Counted from the first letter of the stretch, positions 42,135 through 51,865 are shown. The stretch is DNA of 64,000 nucleotides from Algoriphagus sp. Y33 (GCF_014838715.1 NZ_CP061947.1:1612001-1676000), one strand, 5' to 3'. Notes: generated by a model from the sequence alone, not told the origin. Numbers and translations are program-made.

Positions 42135-43364
42135 CTAAAAACCAATCCCCGCCACCGCAAGAATACTTTTCAACCCCAACGCTAAGGTAACCAACCAGAT
42201 CAGAACAGCCATGATAGTATACGAAGGTTTATTTCGGAAGCCACCCAAAATAGACTTTTGCGAAGCTATCCGGATAATCCAGCCGCTAATCAGTGGAAGA
42301 AGTACTCCATTGGCTAATTGCGCTAGGGTGATCAATTGTATAGGTTTGATTCCCAGAGAAGCGAAGGTTAAGCCTAAGAGGACGATTACTCCCATAGAAG
42401 CTCTCATGGCTTTGGAATGGATAGCTTGATCCCAACCCATTATTCCGCAGATTACCAATCCTGCCGCCAGTGGCGCTGTGACACTGGAGGTGAGTCCTGC
42501 GGCCATCAGCCCAAAGCCCAGAAGGTACTTGGCAAAGCTTCCGAAGATTCCTTCCAATCCTTTGGAGACATCCAGAGCACTGTTGATTTCAATGCCGGAA
42601 TTGGCAGCTCCCACAATCACTATTCCCATGGATATGATCCCGCCCAAGACAATAGAAATGACAATATCTTTCCGCATCCGTGGGAGATCCGCAGACCCTG
42701 ACCAACGGGTTTTTGCCAAACTGGAATAGAGAAACAGGTTGTAGGGAACGACAGTAGTTCCGATTAAAGCCACGAGTGTAGGTAAATTCGCATCATTCCA
42801 GGTCGGAATAAATCCTGCGAAAACTTTGGACCAATCCGGATTGGTAAGAACGGCTGTGGCTGTGAAAGCTATGGACATAAAGATCACCAACCCCACAAGC
42901 ACCCGTTCTAGGGATTTGTAATTGCCCCAACACAGCAGTGTAAAGGCCAGAATTCCCAAGATCAGATTGCCGGACTGGACTTCAATTCCGGGAAGGGTTA
43001 AGGTAGGTGCTTCCCAAAAAATCTGCATTCCTAAATTCGTCCCGGATATATTTCCGGATTCGTAGGCTGCGTTTCCCAATCCTATAGCTAACAAAACCAA
43101 TACAATGGAAAAATATCGAAAGATTGGATTGCCTTTTTGATTACGGATGAGCTGACTCAAATCCTTGCCGGTAATTAGTCCCAGCCTTCCTGAAATCTCC
43201 TGAAGAACCACCGTGGAAATCACTGATAATCCCAAAGCCCACAGTAATGAAAATCCAAAATTGACTCCTGCAAGTGTACATACGGTGACCGTACCCGGGC
43301 CAATAAAAGCGGCTGCTACAATAGGCCCAGGGCCGAGATTTTTAAACATAGCGTTAAGATTCAC
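42135..43364 (-). CDS. Nramp-family divalent metal transporter homologue lacking the canonical metal motifs
   Basis: The 409-residue inner-membrane protein has about 11 hydrophobic spans and overall similarity to Nramp (PF01566). Helix 1 reads AFIGPGTVTVCTLAG where true Nramp has a DPGN motif, and helix 6 reads GTTVVPYNLFLYSS (residues ~202-215) where true Nramp has a MPHN motif. The aspartate and methionine of the metal site are therefore absent. It belongs to a divergent branch common in Bacteroidota and some other phyla; transport of Mg2+, a different cation or an organic substrate is possible. It is transcribed alone. Confidence 0.82.
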   Translation of the reverse strand: MNLNAMFKNLGPGPIVAAAFIGPGTVTVCTLAGVNFGFSLLWALGLSVISTVVLQEISGRLGLITGKDLSQLIRNQKGNPIFRYFSIVLVLLAIGLGNAAYESGNISGTNLGMQIFWEAPTLTLPGIEVQSGNLILGILAFTLLCWGNYKSLERVLVGLVIFMSIAFTATAVLTNPDWSKVFAGFIPTWNDANLPTLVALIGTTVVPYNLFLYSSLAKTRWSGSADLPRMRKDIVISIVLGGIISMGIVIVGAANSGIEINSALDVSKGLEGIFGSFAKYLLGFGLMAAGLTSSVTAPLAAGLVICGIMGWDQAIHSKAMRASMGVIVLLGLTFASLGIKPIQLITLAQLANGVLLPLISGWIIRIASQKSILGGFRNKPSYTIMAVLIWLVTLALGLKSILAVAGIGF

Positions 43365-43816
43365 TAGTCATCTTTTATGTTAACCTGAAGAAAAGAACTG
43401 ATTTCCGCACCTTACACTTTTGGCTAACTGAGTAAAGAAACTCAAAAAAGCCAATTTTTGGGATTTAGATCAAACTAATTTAAAAATTATTGGCGGGTAA
43501 ACCATTATTCGCCATTGTAGTATAACTGTTACTTTTTTGGAAATGATATCCATGTAGAAGAAAGTGAAGAGAAATATGCTACCCCGGAATGACAGCCATC
43601 GACGTAATAAATGGCTACGTAAGGATTCTTGATGTTTCTTAGTTCATGCCCATCCATTTGAAGAAACCGTTCCAGACTTTAAATTAATTGTTTTTCTGAC
43701 CATACAAGTGCATGTGTCAATGGAAGAAATACCGACGGAGTCTGTCGCTAAATAGCTCTCATCTTTAGGCGTAAAAGGATGAAAGGACTATTTTCACGGA
43801 GCTATACAGATTACCT
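43365..43816. other. gene-free gap between the Nramp and rmuC genes
   Basis: These 452 bases lie upstream of both divergent genes and must hold their promoters. A small hairpin (GCCAT...ATGGC, about 43593-43613) and AT-rich stretches can be seen. I found no gene, known riboswitch or repeat copy here. Confidence 0.5.
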
Positions 43817-45061
43817 ATGTCGACTGATTATATTTTAATACTGCTTGTCTTTTTACAAGTGGGTTTTTTGGTTTTGTTTTTCCTGAAAAAAGGGAATGAT
43901 CAGGAAAAAGCTTTCCTGCAAAATGAACTTGCCAGAATGAGCAGAGAACTGGAATCAGCGCTGGCTCAATCCAGAAAGGAAGCCAATGAAAACCTGACTA
44001 ACCAATTTCAGTTGGTGTTCAATAGCATCCGTGCCAATTCCAAAGATCAAAATGAAGCCCTAAAATCCTTTGGCGAGGTATTCAGACAAAATGTTCAGGA
44101 TTTCAATACCCTTCAGCGGGAAAAGTTCGGTGAACTTAACCGCAGACAGGAAGACTTGATGAAAACGACCGAATTGAGATTGGAAAAGATCAGGGAGACT
44201 GTCGATGAAAAACTTCAAAAAACACTGGAAACCCGTCTTGGTCAATCTTTTGAGATGGTCAGCAATCAGCTTCAGGCAGTTCAAAAAGGGCTTGGTGAAA
44301 TGCAAAATCTGGCCAACGGAGTAGGGGATTTGAAGCGGGTACTAACCAATGTGAAAAGCCGTGGAGTGCTGGGGGAATACCAACTTCAGGCTATTTTGGA
44401 GAATTTGCTTTCTCCTGACCAATACGTGTTGAATGCAGCGGTGGGGAAAGGAAACCGGGAGCGTGTGGAGTTTGCTGTCAAGATGCCCGGTCAAAGTGAA
44501 CCTGTTTTGCTTCCCATAGATTCTAAATTTCCTCAGGAGTCTTTCTTAAGATTGGTAGATGCATATGAAGTGGCATCTAAGCCGGAGATAGAAATGTATA
44601 GAAATGAGCTTTATAAAGCAGTGAGAAAAGCCGCGCAGGATATTCAGAACAAATACATTCATCCGCCTTACACGACGGATTTTGCCATACTTTTTGTTCC
44701 GGTAGAAAGCCTTTATGCAGAAATTCTCCGTGAACCGGGACTTTCGCAGCAAATCCAACAAGACTATAAAGTACTTGTGACGGGGCCTACGACACTCTCT
44801 GCGATTTTGAACAGTCTCCAGATGGGTTTTAGAACGCTGGCTATTCAGAAAAGAAGTTCTGAGGTTTGGCAGATCTTGGGAGCAATTAAGACAGAATTTG
44901 GAAAGTTTGGCGAACTGATAGAAAAGACTCAAAAGAAGCTTACGGAGGCGAATTCCGAGTTGGACAAATTGGTGGGAGCGAGGACGAGGGTGATCCAGCG
45001 GAAGCTAAAGGACATACAGGAGCTCCCGGAAGCGGAGAGTAATAAGCTGCTCGAAGACTAA
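43817..45061 (+). CDS. rmuC: DNA recombination protein RmuC
   Basis: The 414-residue protein has an N-terminal membrane helix (ILILLVFLQVGFLVLFFL), a long coiled coil (about 27-165) and the RmuC domain (about 170-395) with NVKSRGVLGEYQLQAILENLLSPDQY, LPIDSKFPQESFLRLVDAYE, NKYIHPPYTTDFAILFVPVESLYAEILREPG and VTGPTTLSAILNSLQMGFRTLAIQKRSSEVWQIL. RmuC limits inversions at short repeats and is a predicted PD-(D/E)XK-type nuclease; PIDSKFP is the usual active-site motif. A terminator follows. Its presence beside repeat-rich gaps is of note but common. Confidence 0.94.
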   Translation: MSTDYILILLVFLQVGFLVLFFLKKGNDQEKAFLQNELARMSRELESALAQSRKEANENLTNQFQLVFNSIRANSKDQNEALKSFGEVFRQNVQDFNTLQREKFGELNRRQEDLMKTTELRLEKIRETVDEKLQKTLETRLGQSFEMVSNQLQAVQKGLGEMQNLANGVGDLKRVLTNVKSRGVLGEYQLQAILENLLSPDQYVLNAAVGKGNRERVEFAVKMPGQSEPVLLPIDSKFPQESFLRLVDAYEVASKPEIEMYRNELYKAVRKAAQDIQNKYIHPPYTTDFAILFVPVESLYAEILREPGLSQQIQQDYKVLVTGPTTLSAILNSLQMGFRTLAIQKRSSEVWQILGAIKTEFGKFGELIEKTQKKLTEANSELDKLVGARTRVIQRKLKDIQELPEAESNKLLED

Positions 45062-45085
45062 GGATAATGTGGGAATTACAGTTGA

Positions 45086-45111
45086 AAAAACTCACCTAAA
45101 AATGAGTTTTT
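45086..45111 (+). terminator. rho-independent terminator of rmuC
   Basis: AAAAACTCA and TGAGTTTTT form a 9-bp stem with an eight-base A-rich loop; the 3' arm supplies the T-run. It lies 25 bases after the rmuC stop. Confidence 0.75.
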
Positions 45112-45225
45112 AGATTTTAGCTTTGTTACTTTGGCCTGTAAGGCGGAAAAGAAATAGCTTAATAGCTGATTACCATCTAGAAAGCTACTATTTTTGCCAT
45201 TTCAAAAATCACGGGAATTACCTCT

Positions 45226-46572
45226 ATGGGGATGAACATTGTGATTGCAGGCGCAGGAGATATGGGTTACCACCTCGCAGAGCAATTAAGTTACGATAAT
45301 AAGGACATCACACTGATAGATACGGACAGGGAAGTTCTGGACTATGTAGCGTCCAAACTTGACGTGTTGACTGTGCAGGGAGATGCTACTTCCTTTGAAA
45401 TTCTCAAGCGGGCTAATGTGAATAGAGCGAGCATGGTCTTGGCTGTCACTACCTCAGAGAAAACCAACATTGTCACCGCGGTTTTGGCGAAGCAACTTGG
45501 AGCAAAGCGCGTGATGGCGAGAGTGAGAAATCACTCTTATATGGATTCTGAGAATCTGTCCTATTTTCAGAATTTAGGTATTGACAATTTGATATCTCCT
45601 ACGATGCTTTGTAGCAAGCATATTTTTAATATGATTGAGAACTCTAGTTTTACGGAGGTTTTTGATTTTGAGGGAGGAAAGCTAAATATCGTGGGAATCA
45701 CGCTGGATCAAAGCAACCCTTTGGTCAACCAGCGGATCATGGATACCAAGTCCAATCCGATTTTTGAAGATATTAGGATTATTGCGATTCTTCGGGATCA
45801 AAAGACAATTATACCCCGAGGGGGAACAATTATCCGTAACAATGATCACGTTTTTTTTATTTCAAATAAGAAAAACACCCAGACCATTATGGAAGTGTTG
45901 GGGCAGGTAAAGCATACAATCAAGAATGTAATGATCATCGGTGGGGATGACATGGCTTTGACCACAGCGCTCCGGTTGGAAGATCACTTCCGCGTGACAT
46001 TGATCAACAAAGATAAAGAGCGGTGCAAGTGGCTGGCAGAAAACCTTAAAAGCTCACTGGTGATCAACGGTGATTATAAAAATGTAGAACTTTTGATTGA
46101 AGAGGGCTTAGAACAGATGGATGCATTCCTTGCTCTGACAGAGTCTTCCGAAACCAATATTATTGCAAGTTTGACAGCCAAAAATCACGGGGTTTATAAA
46201 ACCATCGCACATGTGGATACTCGGGAATATATCCATATTTCACACAGTATAGGAGTAGATTCATTGATCAATAAAAAGTTGGTAGCTGCAAATGAAATTT
46301 CAAGATTTCTGAAAAAGGGAACTGTTGAGGCTGTTTCGGGTATCTACGGAGTAGATGCTGAGTTTATCCAATATTCCGTTTGCAAGAATAACCGTTTAGT
46401 CAAAAAACCATTGAGAGAATTGCATTTCCCGGATTCTGCTATTGTGGCAGGAGTGATACGTGGAGAGAAAGTTTTTATCCCGGACGGGGATTTTCAACTG
46501 GATTTGAATGACAAAGCAATAGTTTTGGCTTTGCCCGAGGCCAAGACCGCACTCGAAAAACTGTTTCACTAA
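45226..46572 (+). CDS. trkA: Trk potassium transport regulator TrkA
   Basis: The 448-residue cytoplasmic protein has two RCK units. The first starts with NIVIAGAGDMGYHLAEQLSYDNKDITLIDTD (NAD-binding GxGxxG) and continues into a TrkA-C domain; the second starts VMIIGGDDMALTTALRLEDHF (about residue 232) and ends with another TrkA-C domain (VSGIYGVDAEFIQYSV...). It gates the TrkH channel in response to nucleotides. Either the ATG at 45226 or the one at 45232 may be used. trkH begins three bases after the stop. A TAGCTTTG box at 45118-45125 fits the -7 consensus but no good -33 element was found. Confidence 0.95.
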   Translation: MGMNIVIAGAGDMGYHLAEQLSYDNKDITLIDTDREVLDYVASKLDVLTVQGDATSFEILKRANVNRASMVLAVTTSEKTNIVTAVLAKQLGAKRVMARVRNHSYMDSENLSYFQNLGIDNLISPTMLCSKHIFNMIENSSFTEVFDFEGGKLNIVGITLDQSNPLVNQRIMDTKSNPIFEDIRIIAILRDQKTIIPRGGTIIRNNDHVFFISNKKNTQTIMEVLGQVKHTIKNVMIIGGDDMALTTALRLEDHFRVTLINKDKERCKWLAENLKSSLVINGDYKNVELLIEEGLEQMDAFLALTESSETNIIASLTAKNHGVYKTIAHVDTREYIHISHSIGVDSLINKKLVAANEISRFLKKGTVEAVSGIYGVDAEFIQYSVCKNNRLVKKPLRELHFPDSAIVAGVIRGEKVFIPDGDFQLDLNDKAIVLALPEAKTALEKLFH

Positions 46573-46575
46573 GAC

Positions 46576-48024
46576 ATGATTCATTTCAAAGAAATCGGAA
46601 AGATCATGGGAGCACTCTTGGTGCTAATTTCTCTCCTAATGCTTCCGGGGGCTGTTTTTTCTATTTATTTCGACGAAGATCCTTGGCCGATATTTAGTTC
46701 GGCATTGATTACTATGATCTTTGGGATGACATTGTTTTTCTCTTTTTCCAAGCAAGATCAAAATATCCGCAAGAGAGAAGGGTATTTGATTGTGGCTTTG
46801 AGCTGGATTTTTATGGCCGGATTTGGGATGCTTCCGTATGTGCTCAGCAATCAGATTGATGGATTTGCCAGCGCACTTTTCGAGACTATGTCAGGTCTTA
46901 CCACTACAGGAGCTTCTATATTGATAGATATAGAAGCGATGCCAAAAGGCTTGCTTTTTTGGCGAAGTATGACCCAATGGATTGGGGGATTAGGAATAAT
47001 TGTCTTAACGGTAGCGATTTTTCCTTTACTTGGAATTGGTGGAATTGAATTGTTTGTGGCTGAATCTCCCGGGCCGACTTCTGACAAGCTTCATCCAAGA
47101 ATATCTGAAACAGCCAAGCGACTTTGGTACGTTTATGTAGGGCTTACCGGCTTGGCCGCACTGCTGTATTGGGCGGGTGGAATGACGTTTTTTGATGCGA
47201 TAAATCATGCGCTTACTACACTAGCGACGGGAGGGTTTTCAACCAAAAATGCCAGTATGGCTTACTATGATTCTGCTTTTATTCAATATGTAGCAATTGT
47301 GTTTATGTTTTTGGCGGGCACCAACTTTACAGTGATCTATTTCGGTCTGATGGGGAGGTTCAAGCGGGTTTTTAAAAGTGATGAATTCAAGACATACGGA
47401 ATGACGCTGCTTGGACTTTCAATAGTGCTTTACTATCCGATCTTTGCTTATGGAGGTGTAAGCCATGAATTGGCCTTTAGAAAGTCATTATTTCAGGTGG
47501 TCTCAATTGTCACCACGACAGGATTTGTGACGGATGATTATACTCAGTATGGTCAGGGAATTAGTTTTATCTGCTTTATGATGCTATTTCTGGGGGGCTG
47601 TGCAGGATCTACGGCAGGCGGGATCAAGTTTGTGAGGCACCTAACATTTATAAAGAATTCTTGGTTGGAATTCAAGCGTTTGGTTCATCCCAGAGCAATT
47701 GTCCCTTTGATGATCAACGGTGACCGGGTTACAGGTAGAATCATCACCCATATCATGAATTTCTTGTTGATCTATTTGTTGACGTTTGTGTTGGGAGCTT
47801 TGGCGCTTTCCCTTATGGGATATGATTTGGCTACCTCACTGGGAGCTGTAGCTACTTCGCTGGGGAATGTCGGTCCTGGAATAGGCATGGTGGGGCCGGT
47901 GGATAATTTTGCGTTTTTCTCTCCTGCTGCCAAAATTTTCTTAGCGGTAATTATGCTGCTGGGACGATTGGAGCTATTTACGCTGTTGATCTTATTCACT
48001 CCTTTCTTCTGGAGAGCTAATTAA
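46576..48024 (+). CDS. trkH: Trk potassium uptake channel TrkH
   Basis: The 482-residue inner-membrane protein imports K+ together with TrkA. The four P-loop filter regions are visible: MSGLTTTGASI (~112), LTTLATGGFSTK (~213), VSIVTTTGFVTDDY (~313) and VATSLGNVGPGIG (~427), in the typical M1-P-M2 arrangement, and WIGGLGIIVLTVAIFPLLGIGGIELF and GCAGSTAGGIKFVR are also conserved. Length is normal. It is coupled to trkA. Confidence 0.96.
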   Translation: MIHFKEIGKIMGALLVLISLLMLPGAVFSIYFDEDPWPIFSSALITMIFGMTLFFSFSKQDQNIRKREGYLIVALSWIFMAGFGMLPYVLSNQIDGFASALFETMSGLTTTGASILIDIEAMPKGLLFWRSMTQWIGGLGIIVLTVAIFPLLGIGGIELFVAESPGPTSDKLHPRISETAKRLWYVYVGLTGLAALLYWAGGMTFFDAINHALTTLATGGFSTKNASMAYYDSAFIQYVAIVFMFLAGTNFTVIYFGLMGRFKRVFKSDEFKTYGMTLLGLSIVLYYPIFAYGGVSHELAFRKSLFQVVSIVTTTGFVTDDYTQYGQGISFICFMMLFLGGCAGSTAGGIKFVRHLTFIKNSWLEFKRLVHPRAIVPLMINGDRVTGRIITHIMNFLLIYLLTFVLGALALSLMGYDLATSLGAVATSLGNVGPGIGMVGPVDNFAFFSPAAKIFLAVIMLLGRLELFTLLILFTPFFWRAN

Positions 48025-48123
48025 TTTGATAGTTGAACAGTGGTTTCTTGTCCTTATAACTTTTTAGCCAAATTGATAACTGAATTGAATATCTTTCCGT
48101 TGAGCATTGAAAGCCTTTTTATT

Positions 48124-48633
48124 ATGAAAAAAATATTCTTCTTCTTTTTACTGGTGAGTGTTTGGTCTTGTAGTGAATCTGATCCTGATATTTATACTGG
48201 ACAGAAGTTAGAGTATCAGCTTTACAAAGCCAGTGAATTTGACTATACGGGAACACTTACTGTCAGAGAATTAACCGATGGTAATCTGGAGTTGACGATA
48301 CAGTTGCAAGGAGAAAGAAGCACTTCTTCCACTACATTCCCTGCTCACTTGCATTATGGGAATTATTCAGATCCGGAAGCTCCCATGGCTGCAATGCTGA
48401 ATTCTGTAAGCGGATCAGATCTTCACAGCAAAACCGTACTTGGAGCTTTGATGAATGGAGATAAGCTGAGTTATGAAGATTTCCAAAGCTTTGACGGACA
48501 TGTAAAAGTCCATTTGGCCAACGAAGGGCCTGATTATAGAGTGATTTTGGTAGCCGGAGGTATAGGCTCAAACCAAAATGAAACATTGGAATTCGATGCT
48601 TCCGAGATAGCTATCTGTTCTCCAAATTTTTGA
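48124..48633 (+). CDS. hypothetical lipoprotein
   Basis: This is a lipoprotein of about 169 residues, starting at the ATG at 48124 (MKKIFFFFLLVSVWSC, with a lipobox-like cysteine followed by SESD). The mature part contains FPAHLHYGNYSDPEAPMAAMLNSVSG and SFDGHVKVHLANEGPDYRVILVAGGIGSN, which slightly recall the beta-sandwich CHRD or superoxide-dismutase-like proteins with HxH, but no family can be named with certainty. The open frame reaches 28 codons further upstream, but that start would hide the signal peptide. It lies 100 bases downstream of trkH. Confidence 0.75.
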   Translation: MKKIFFFFLLVSVWSCSESDPDIYTGQKLEYQLYKASEFDYTGTLTVRELTDGNLELTIQLQGERSTSSTTFPAHLHYGNYSDPEAPMAAMLNSVSGSDLHSKTVLGALMNGDKLSYEDFQSFDGHVKVHLANEGPDYRVILVAGGIGSNQNETLEFDASEIAICSPNF

Positions 48634-48655
48634 TTTTTCCAGTACTTCCGTAAAA

Positions 48656-48687
48656 CCAAATTGTGCCGTATTTGCGACACAATTTGG
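48656..48687. terminator. hairpin between convergent lipoprotein genes
   Basis: CCAAATTGTG (48656-48665) and CACAATTTGG (48678-48687) form a perfect 10-bp stem with a 12-base loop. It lies between two convergent genes and may act as a bidirectional terminator, although no strong T-run is present. Confidence 0.45.
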
Positions 48688-48718
48688 ATAAAAGAACAAG
48701 AGAGTAAGTGAGCTTTGC

Positions 48719-49318
48719 TTATTCCAGAATAAGTGGAAATGGAATGTCCAGATCAGATTCTCCACCGGCTTGCGCATAGTCTTCAAAATGTGGATTGTCT
48801 GCACCGGGATAGCCTTTGTCCAAGGCATGACGAAGCAAGATTCTCATAGTGGCATTATTCGTACCCGGATTTGAGGCTACGGTTACTATTCCTTTCAATC
48901 CCAATATGACTCCTCCCTCATCATCGTATTCGTAAGACAGCACAGGAGTGCCTACAAAAGCTGAACCTAGAAAATAGAACTGATGCTCATCTGATTCTTC
49001 TTGTATCTCTTCCGTGATGTCTTCTTCTGCTATAGAGTTGTAAACTTCTATGGACATCTGATAAGTTTTTCCTTTGGTCAACGTCACAGTTTCTATGTCA
49101 GGAGCCGAACCGACTTCTATACCTTCTGCATCAGAAGCTGTGAAATCAAAAGAGTCGCCTACTGCATTTCCACTTTCGTCAATTTCCTGAAAGGTAAGTG
49201 TGACATCGGTAATTAATTCACCGTCATTTTCCGGAACGGGATCATCACTGCTGCAACTTGATGCTGCAAAAGAAATTAGTGCTAAGGCGATGAGGTAAAG
49301 TTTGTGTGTGGTTTTCAT
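48719..49318 (-). CDS. hypothetical lipoprotein paired with a TonB-dependent receptor
   Basis: The protein is about 199 residues from the ATG at 49318 (a start seven codons upstream would overlap the receptor gene). It has a lipoprotein signal (LIALALISFAASSC, then SSDDP) and an acidic beta-rich mature part with VTLTFQEIDESGNAVGDSFDFTASD, LTKGKTYQMSIEVYNS and DEHQFYFLGSAFVGTPVLSYEYDDEGG, a likely immunoglobulin-like fold. It begins 10 bases after the receptor gene, so both are cotranscribed and the lipoprotein is probably a surface partner of the receptor. The ligand is unknown. Confidence 0.75.
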   Translation of the reverse strand: MKTTHKLYLIALALISFAASSCSSDDPVPENDGELITDVTLTFQEIDESGNAVGDSFDFTASDAEGIEVGSAPDIETVTLTKGKTYQMSIEVYNSIAEEDITEEIQEESDEHQFYFLGSAFVGTPVLSYEYDDEGGVILGLKGIVTVASNPGTNNATMRILLRHALDKGYPGADNPHFEDYAQAGGESDLDIPFPLILE

Positions 49319-49328
49319 AAGTTGAAGA

Positions 49329-51635
49329 TTAAAATTCATAATTGATTTTTAGAAGTATATTTCTTCCCATGTCGTAGGTGAAGTATCGGAAGCGATTCAT
49401 GTAATCTTTGTAGTCTGTGTCCAACAGGTTGTGCACCTGAAGTCCAAGATTTAGCTTATCATCGCCTATATTCAATTGCTTTTGGTAAGAAATATTGAAT
49501 AGGGCATAGGCAGGAGGTGGAGGAGCAATGTCAAAATCAGGTTCCCTTTTTTGCTCAGCTACCAGAACATTGCTTAAGGTTAGTTTATTCGTACGCGAAT
49601 CACTGACTTTCGCGAAGTCATAAGAAACTCCCCAATCCATTCGATTACTTGGGATAAACGGGAAATAACTTTTGTTATCCGTGTTTTTTGCCTGTACGAT
49701 CGAGCCTTTTAGATAGCCGCTGATTTTATCTGTCAACTCATAACTTCCCGCAAAGTCTACTCCGTAGAAAAATGCATTTGCCTGTAAGTATTCGTATACA
49801 TTGAATGTACCTCTCAGACTCACATAGGTTTCACCTGTAGGATTGAGGTAGATGTAGTTGCGTATAGGATTGAGATATGCGGTAAGCTCCAAATGCGTTT
49901 TTTTGCCATCGTACTGGATTTCATTGATCCACTTGAGTGATTTTTCTGAATCCATATCCGGGTTTCCTATTTCCACAGCTGCTGCTCCGTGATGCAATCC
50001 TTCACTGAATAGCTCATTCACATTCGGTGGTCTCCAAGCTGAGCCAACATTGGTATTGAAAGTAAGATTTGGACTGATATGGTAGAGCCCTCCAATGAAG
50101 GCTGAGAAATTTTGATAATCTAATTTGGAAGTCCTTAACTCTTCGCTGATGTATCTGGCGGTGTTGACATTTCGAAAGTCATACCTCACCCCAGCTTCCA
50201 CTTCCAATGGTCCCTTTGAGTATTTTTCCATTGCGTACAAACCTGTATTTACCATGTCATAGTTGGGGATCAATGGCGTTACCCCGGTTCCGGGCACATT
50301 GGTATTGGCTTGCTGGATGAAATTTATTCCCCAAGTTCCGCTCAATTCATTCTTGTGTGTATGGTTCACATAGAGGTCAATGGTATTGGTGTACAGTTCC
50401 AGATCTAAGCTGGCCTTATCGTTCAGGCTCCCGCGTCTTTTATCAAATTCCTGCCTATGGTTGAGCTGAAAGCCATATTGAAAATTCAATTTCCAGCTTC
50501 CCGAGATATGGTAGTGAGACTTTAGCTTAGCCAAGTGGTGGGTTACCTTTTGTTTTGGATTGACAATATCGTAGCTGAATTCCCCATCTGCGAATGGTCG
50601 GCCGTTGGCAATGACATTTTCTAAATCTGAAAGGTTGCCGGTATGCGAATCATTTAATATCCCCAATTCTGTGTTGAAAAGACTGTAATAAGCTTCCGCG
50701 CCAAGTTTCGAACTACTATAGCCAAGGGAGCTGCTAAGATTAAGCTCGCTTACTCCTGTATTCTCTTGAAAATATCCGGGAGACTTCACATTTCCTGATC
50801 GTTTGGCTGAGCCTTGAATACGATAACCTAAGCCTTTGATTCTTTCTGAACCACCTATGTGGACCACATTGATGTTACCCATTCTGCCATTTGATCCGCC
50901 AACCAGGTTTAGGCTTGTCTTGCTTGTGCTTTTTGTCGGTAAAGGAGGAGGATTTACCAAAATCACACCGCCCATTGCCTCTGGACCATACCTCACTGTT
51001 TCTGCACCTTTCACCACCGTGATTTCATCTGCAAGAAATGGGTCGATCTCAGGTGCATGCTCAGCTCCCCACTGCTGACCTTCTAATCGGATGCCGTTGT
51101 TCATAATCATAATCCGATTACTATGCATACCATGGATCACGGGTTTTGAAATACTGTTTCCTGTAGAAAAGGTGGAAACACCGGAGATTCGTTTAAGACT
51201 TTCTCCAAGGTTTTCACCTCTGGATTCCATTAGTTTTTCCCCATAAAGAGCGGATACGGCCGTTGTGGTCTGTACCGCATCCCGATGACCATGGATTTCT
51301 ACTCCACCAAGCTCGAATGCCTCATCTTCCAGACGGTATGTTTTGCTGAATGTATTGGATTCCAGTTGGACAGTATCCCTTACATCCTTATGTCCAAGGT
51401 ATTGTATGGTAAGTGTATAAGTTCCACGGCAGAGATTCTTTATAGTGAAATTTCCATTTTGATCACTGATAGCACCTTCTTCTGCTTCAATAACCCACAC
51501 ATAGGCAGCATCTATTGGCTCATTGTTTTCCAAATGGATGATTTTTCCTCGTATCGAAAGATTGCAATCCTGAGCTTGGGATTTAAATCCAAGCAACAGA
51601 ATCAATGTTAGCAGTAGTCCTAATTTCAAATTCAC
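49329..51635 (-). CDS. TonB-dependent receptor with carboxypeptidase-regulatory-like domain
   Basis: The 768-residue outer-membrane protein has a signal peptide (ending FKSQAQ), a CarboxypepD_reg-like domain (about 26-110, LSIRGKIIHLENNEPIDAAYVWVIEAEEGAISDQNGNFTIKNLCRGTYTL), a plug (SGVSTFSTGNSISKPVIHGMHSNRIMIMNNGIRLEGQQWGAEHAPEIDPFLADEITVVKGAETVRYGPEAMGGVI) and a 22-strand-type barrel that ends NILLKINYEF. The plug sequence with GQQWGAEHAPEID is typical of a Bacteroidota group close to ZnuD-like metal receptors, so metal uptake is possible but unproved. A lipoprotein gene follows 10 bases later. A TATTTTTG -7-like box lies at about 51640-51647 on the minus strand. Confidence 0.92.
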   Translation of the reverse strand: MNLKLGLLLTLILLLGFKSQAQDCNLSIRGKIIHLENNEPIDAAYVWVIEAEEGAISDQNGNFTIKNLCRGTYTLTIQYLGHKDVRDTVQLESNTFSKTYRLEDEAFELGGVEIHGHRDAVQTTTAVSALYGEKLMESRGENLGESLKRISGVSTFSTGNSISKPVIHGMHSNRIMIMNNGIRLEGQQWGAEHAPEIDPFLADEITVVKGAETVRYGPEAMGGVILVNPPPLPTKSTSKTSLNLVGGSNGRMGNINVVHIGGSERIKGLGYRIQGSAKRSGNVKSPGYFQENTGVSELNLSSSLGYSSSKLGAEAYYSLFNTELGILNDSHTGNLSDLENVIANGRPFADGEFSYDIVNPKQKVTHHLAKLKSHYHISGSWKLNFQYGFQLNHRQEFDKRRGSLNDKASLDLELYTNTIDLYVNHTHKNELSGTWGINFIQQANTNVPGTGVTPLIPNYDMVNTGLYAMEKYSKGPLEVEAGVRYDFRNVNTARYISEELRTSKLDYQNFSAFIGGLYHISPNLTFNTNVGSAWRPPNVNELFSEGLHHGAAAVEIGNPDMDSEKSLKWINEIQYDGKKTHLELTAYLNPIRNYIYLNPTGETYVSLRGTFNVYEYLQANAFFYGVDFAGSYELTDKISGYLKGSIVQAKNTDNKSYFPFIPSNRMDWGVSYDFAKVSDSRTNKLTLSNVLVAEQKREPDFDIAPPPPAYALFNISYQKQLNIGDDKLNLGLQVHNLLDTDYKDYMNRFRYFTYDMGRNILLKINYEF

Positions 51636-51865
51636 AATGCAAAAATAGAAGTCGTAGAATTTATAAACTAGAATAAATGAAACTAAGTTGCATTAATGGG
51701 ATAAATGGTAAAAAATAAGAGCAAATGAGCCCTTTGATAGTTATTTGGATTACCAGTAAGTGTTGATAATTTGCTTTTAAGTTATGATTAGGCAAAACCT
51801 AGACAAATCATGTCATTCTGTGATATCTGTTCTGAACTGAAAATTCTAATTCATACTTTTAGCAA

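Noticed and set aside
43365..43816. Metal riboswitch upstream of the Nramp gene
   Set aside because: The gap is long enough, but no known Mn2+ or Mg2+ riboswitch motif could be seen.
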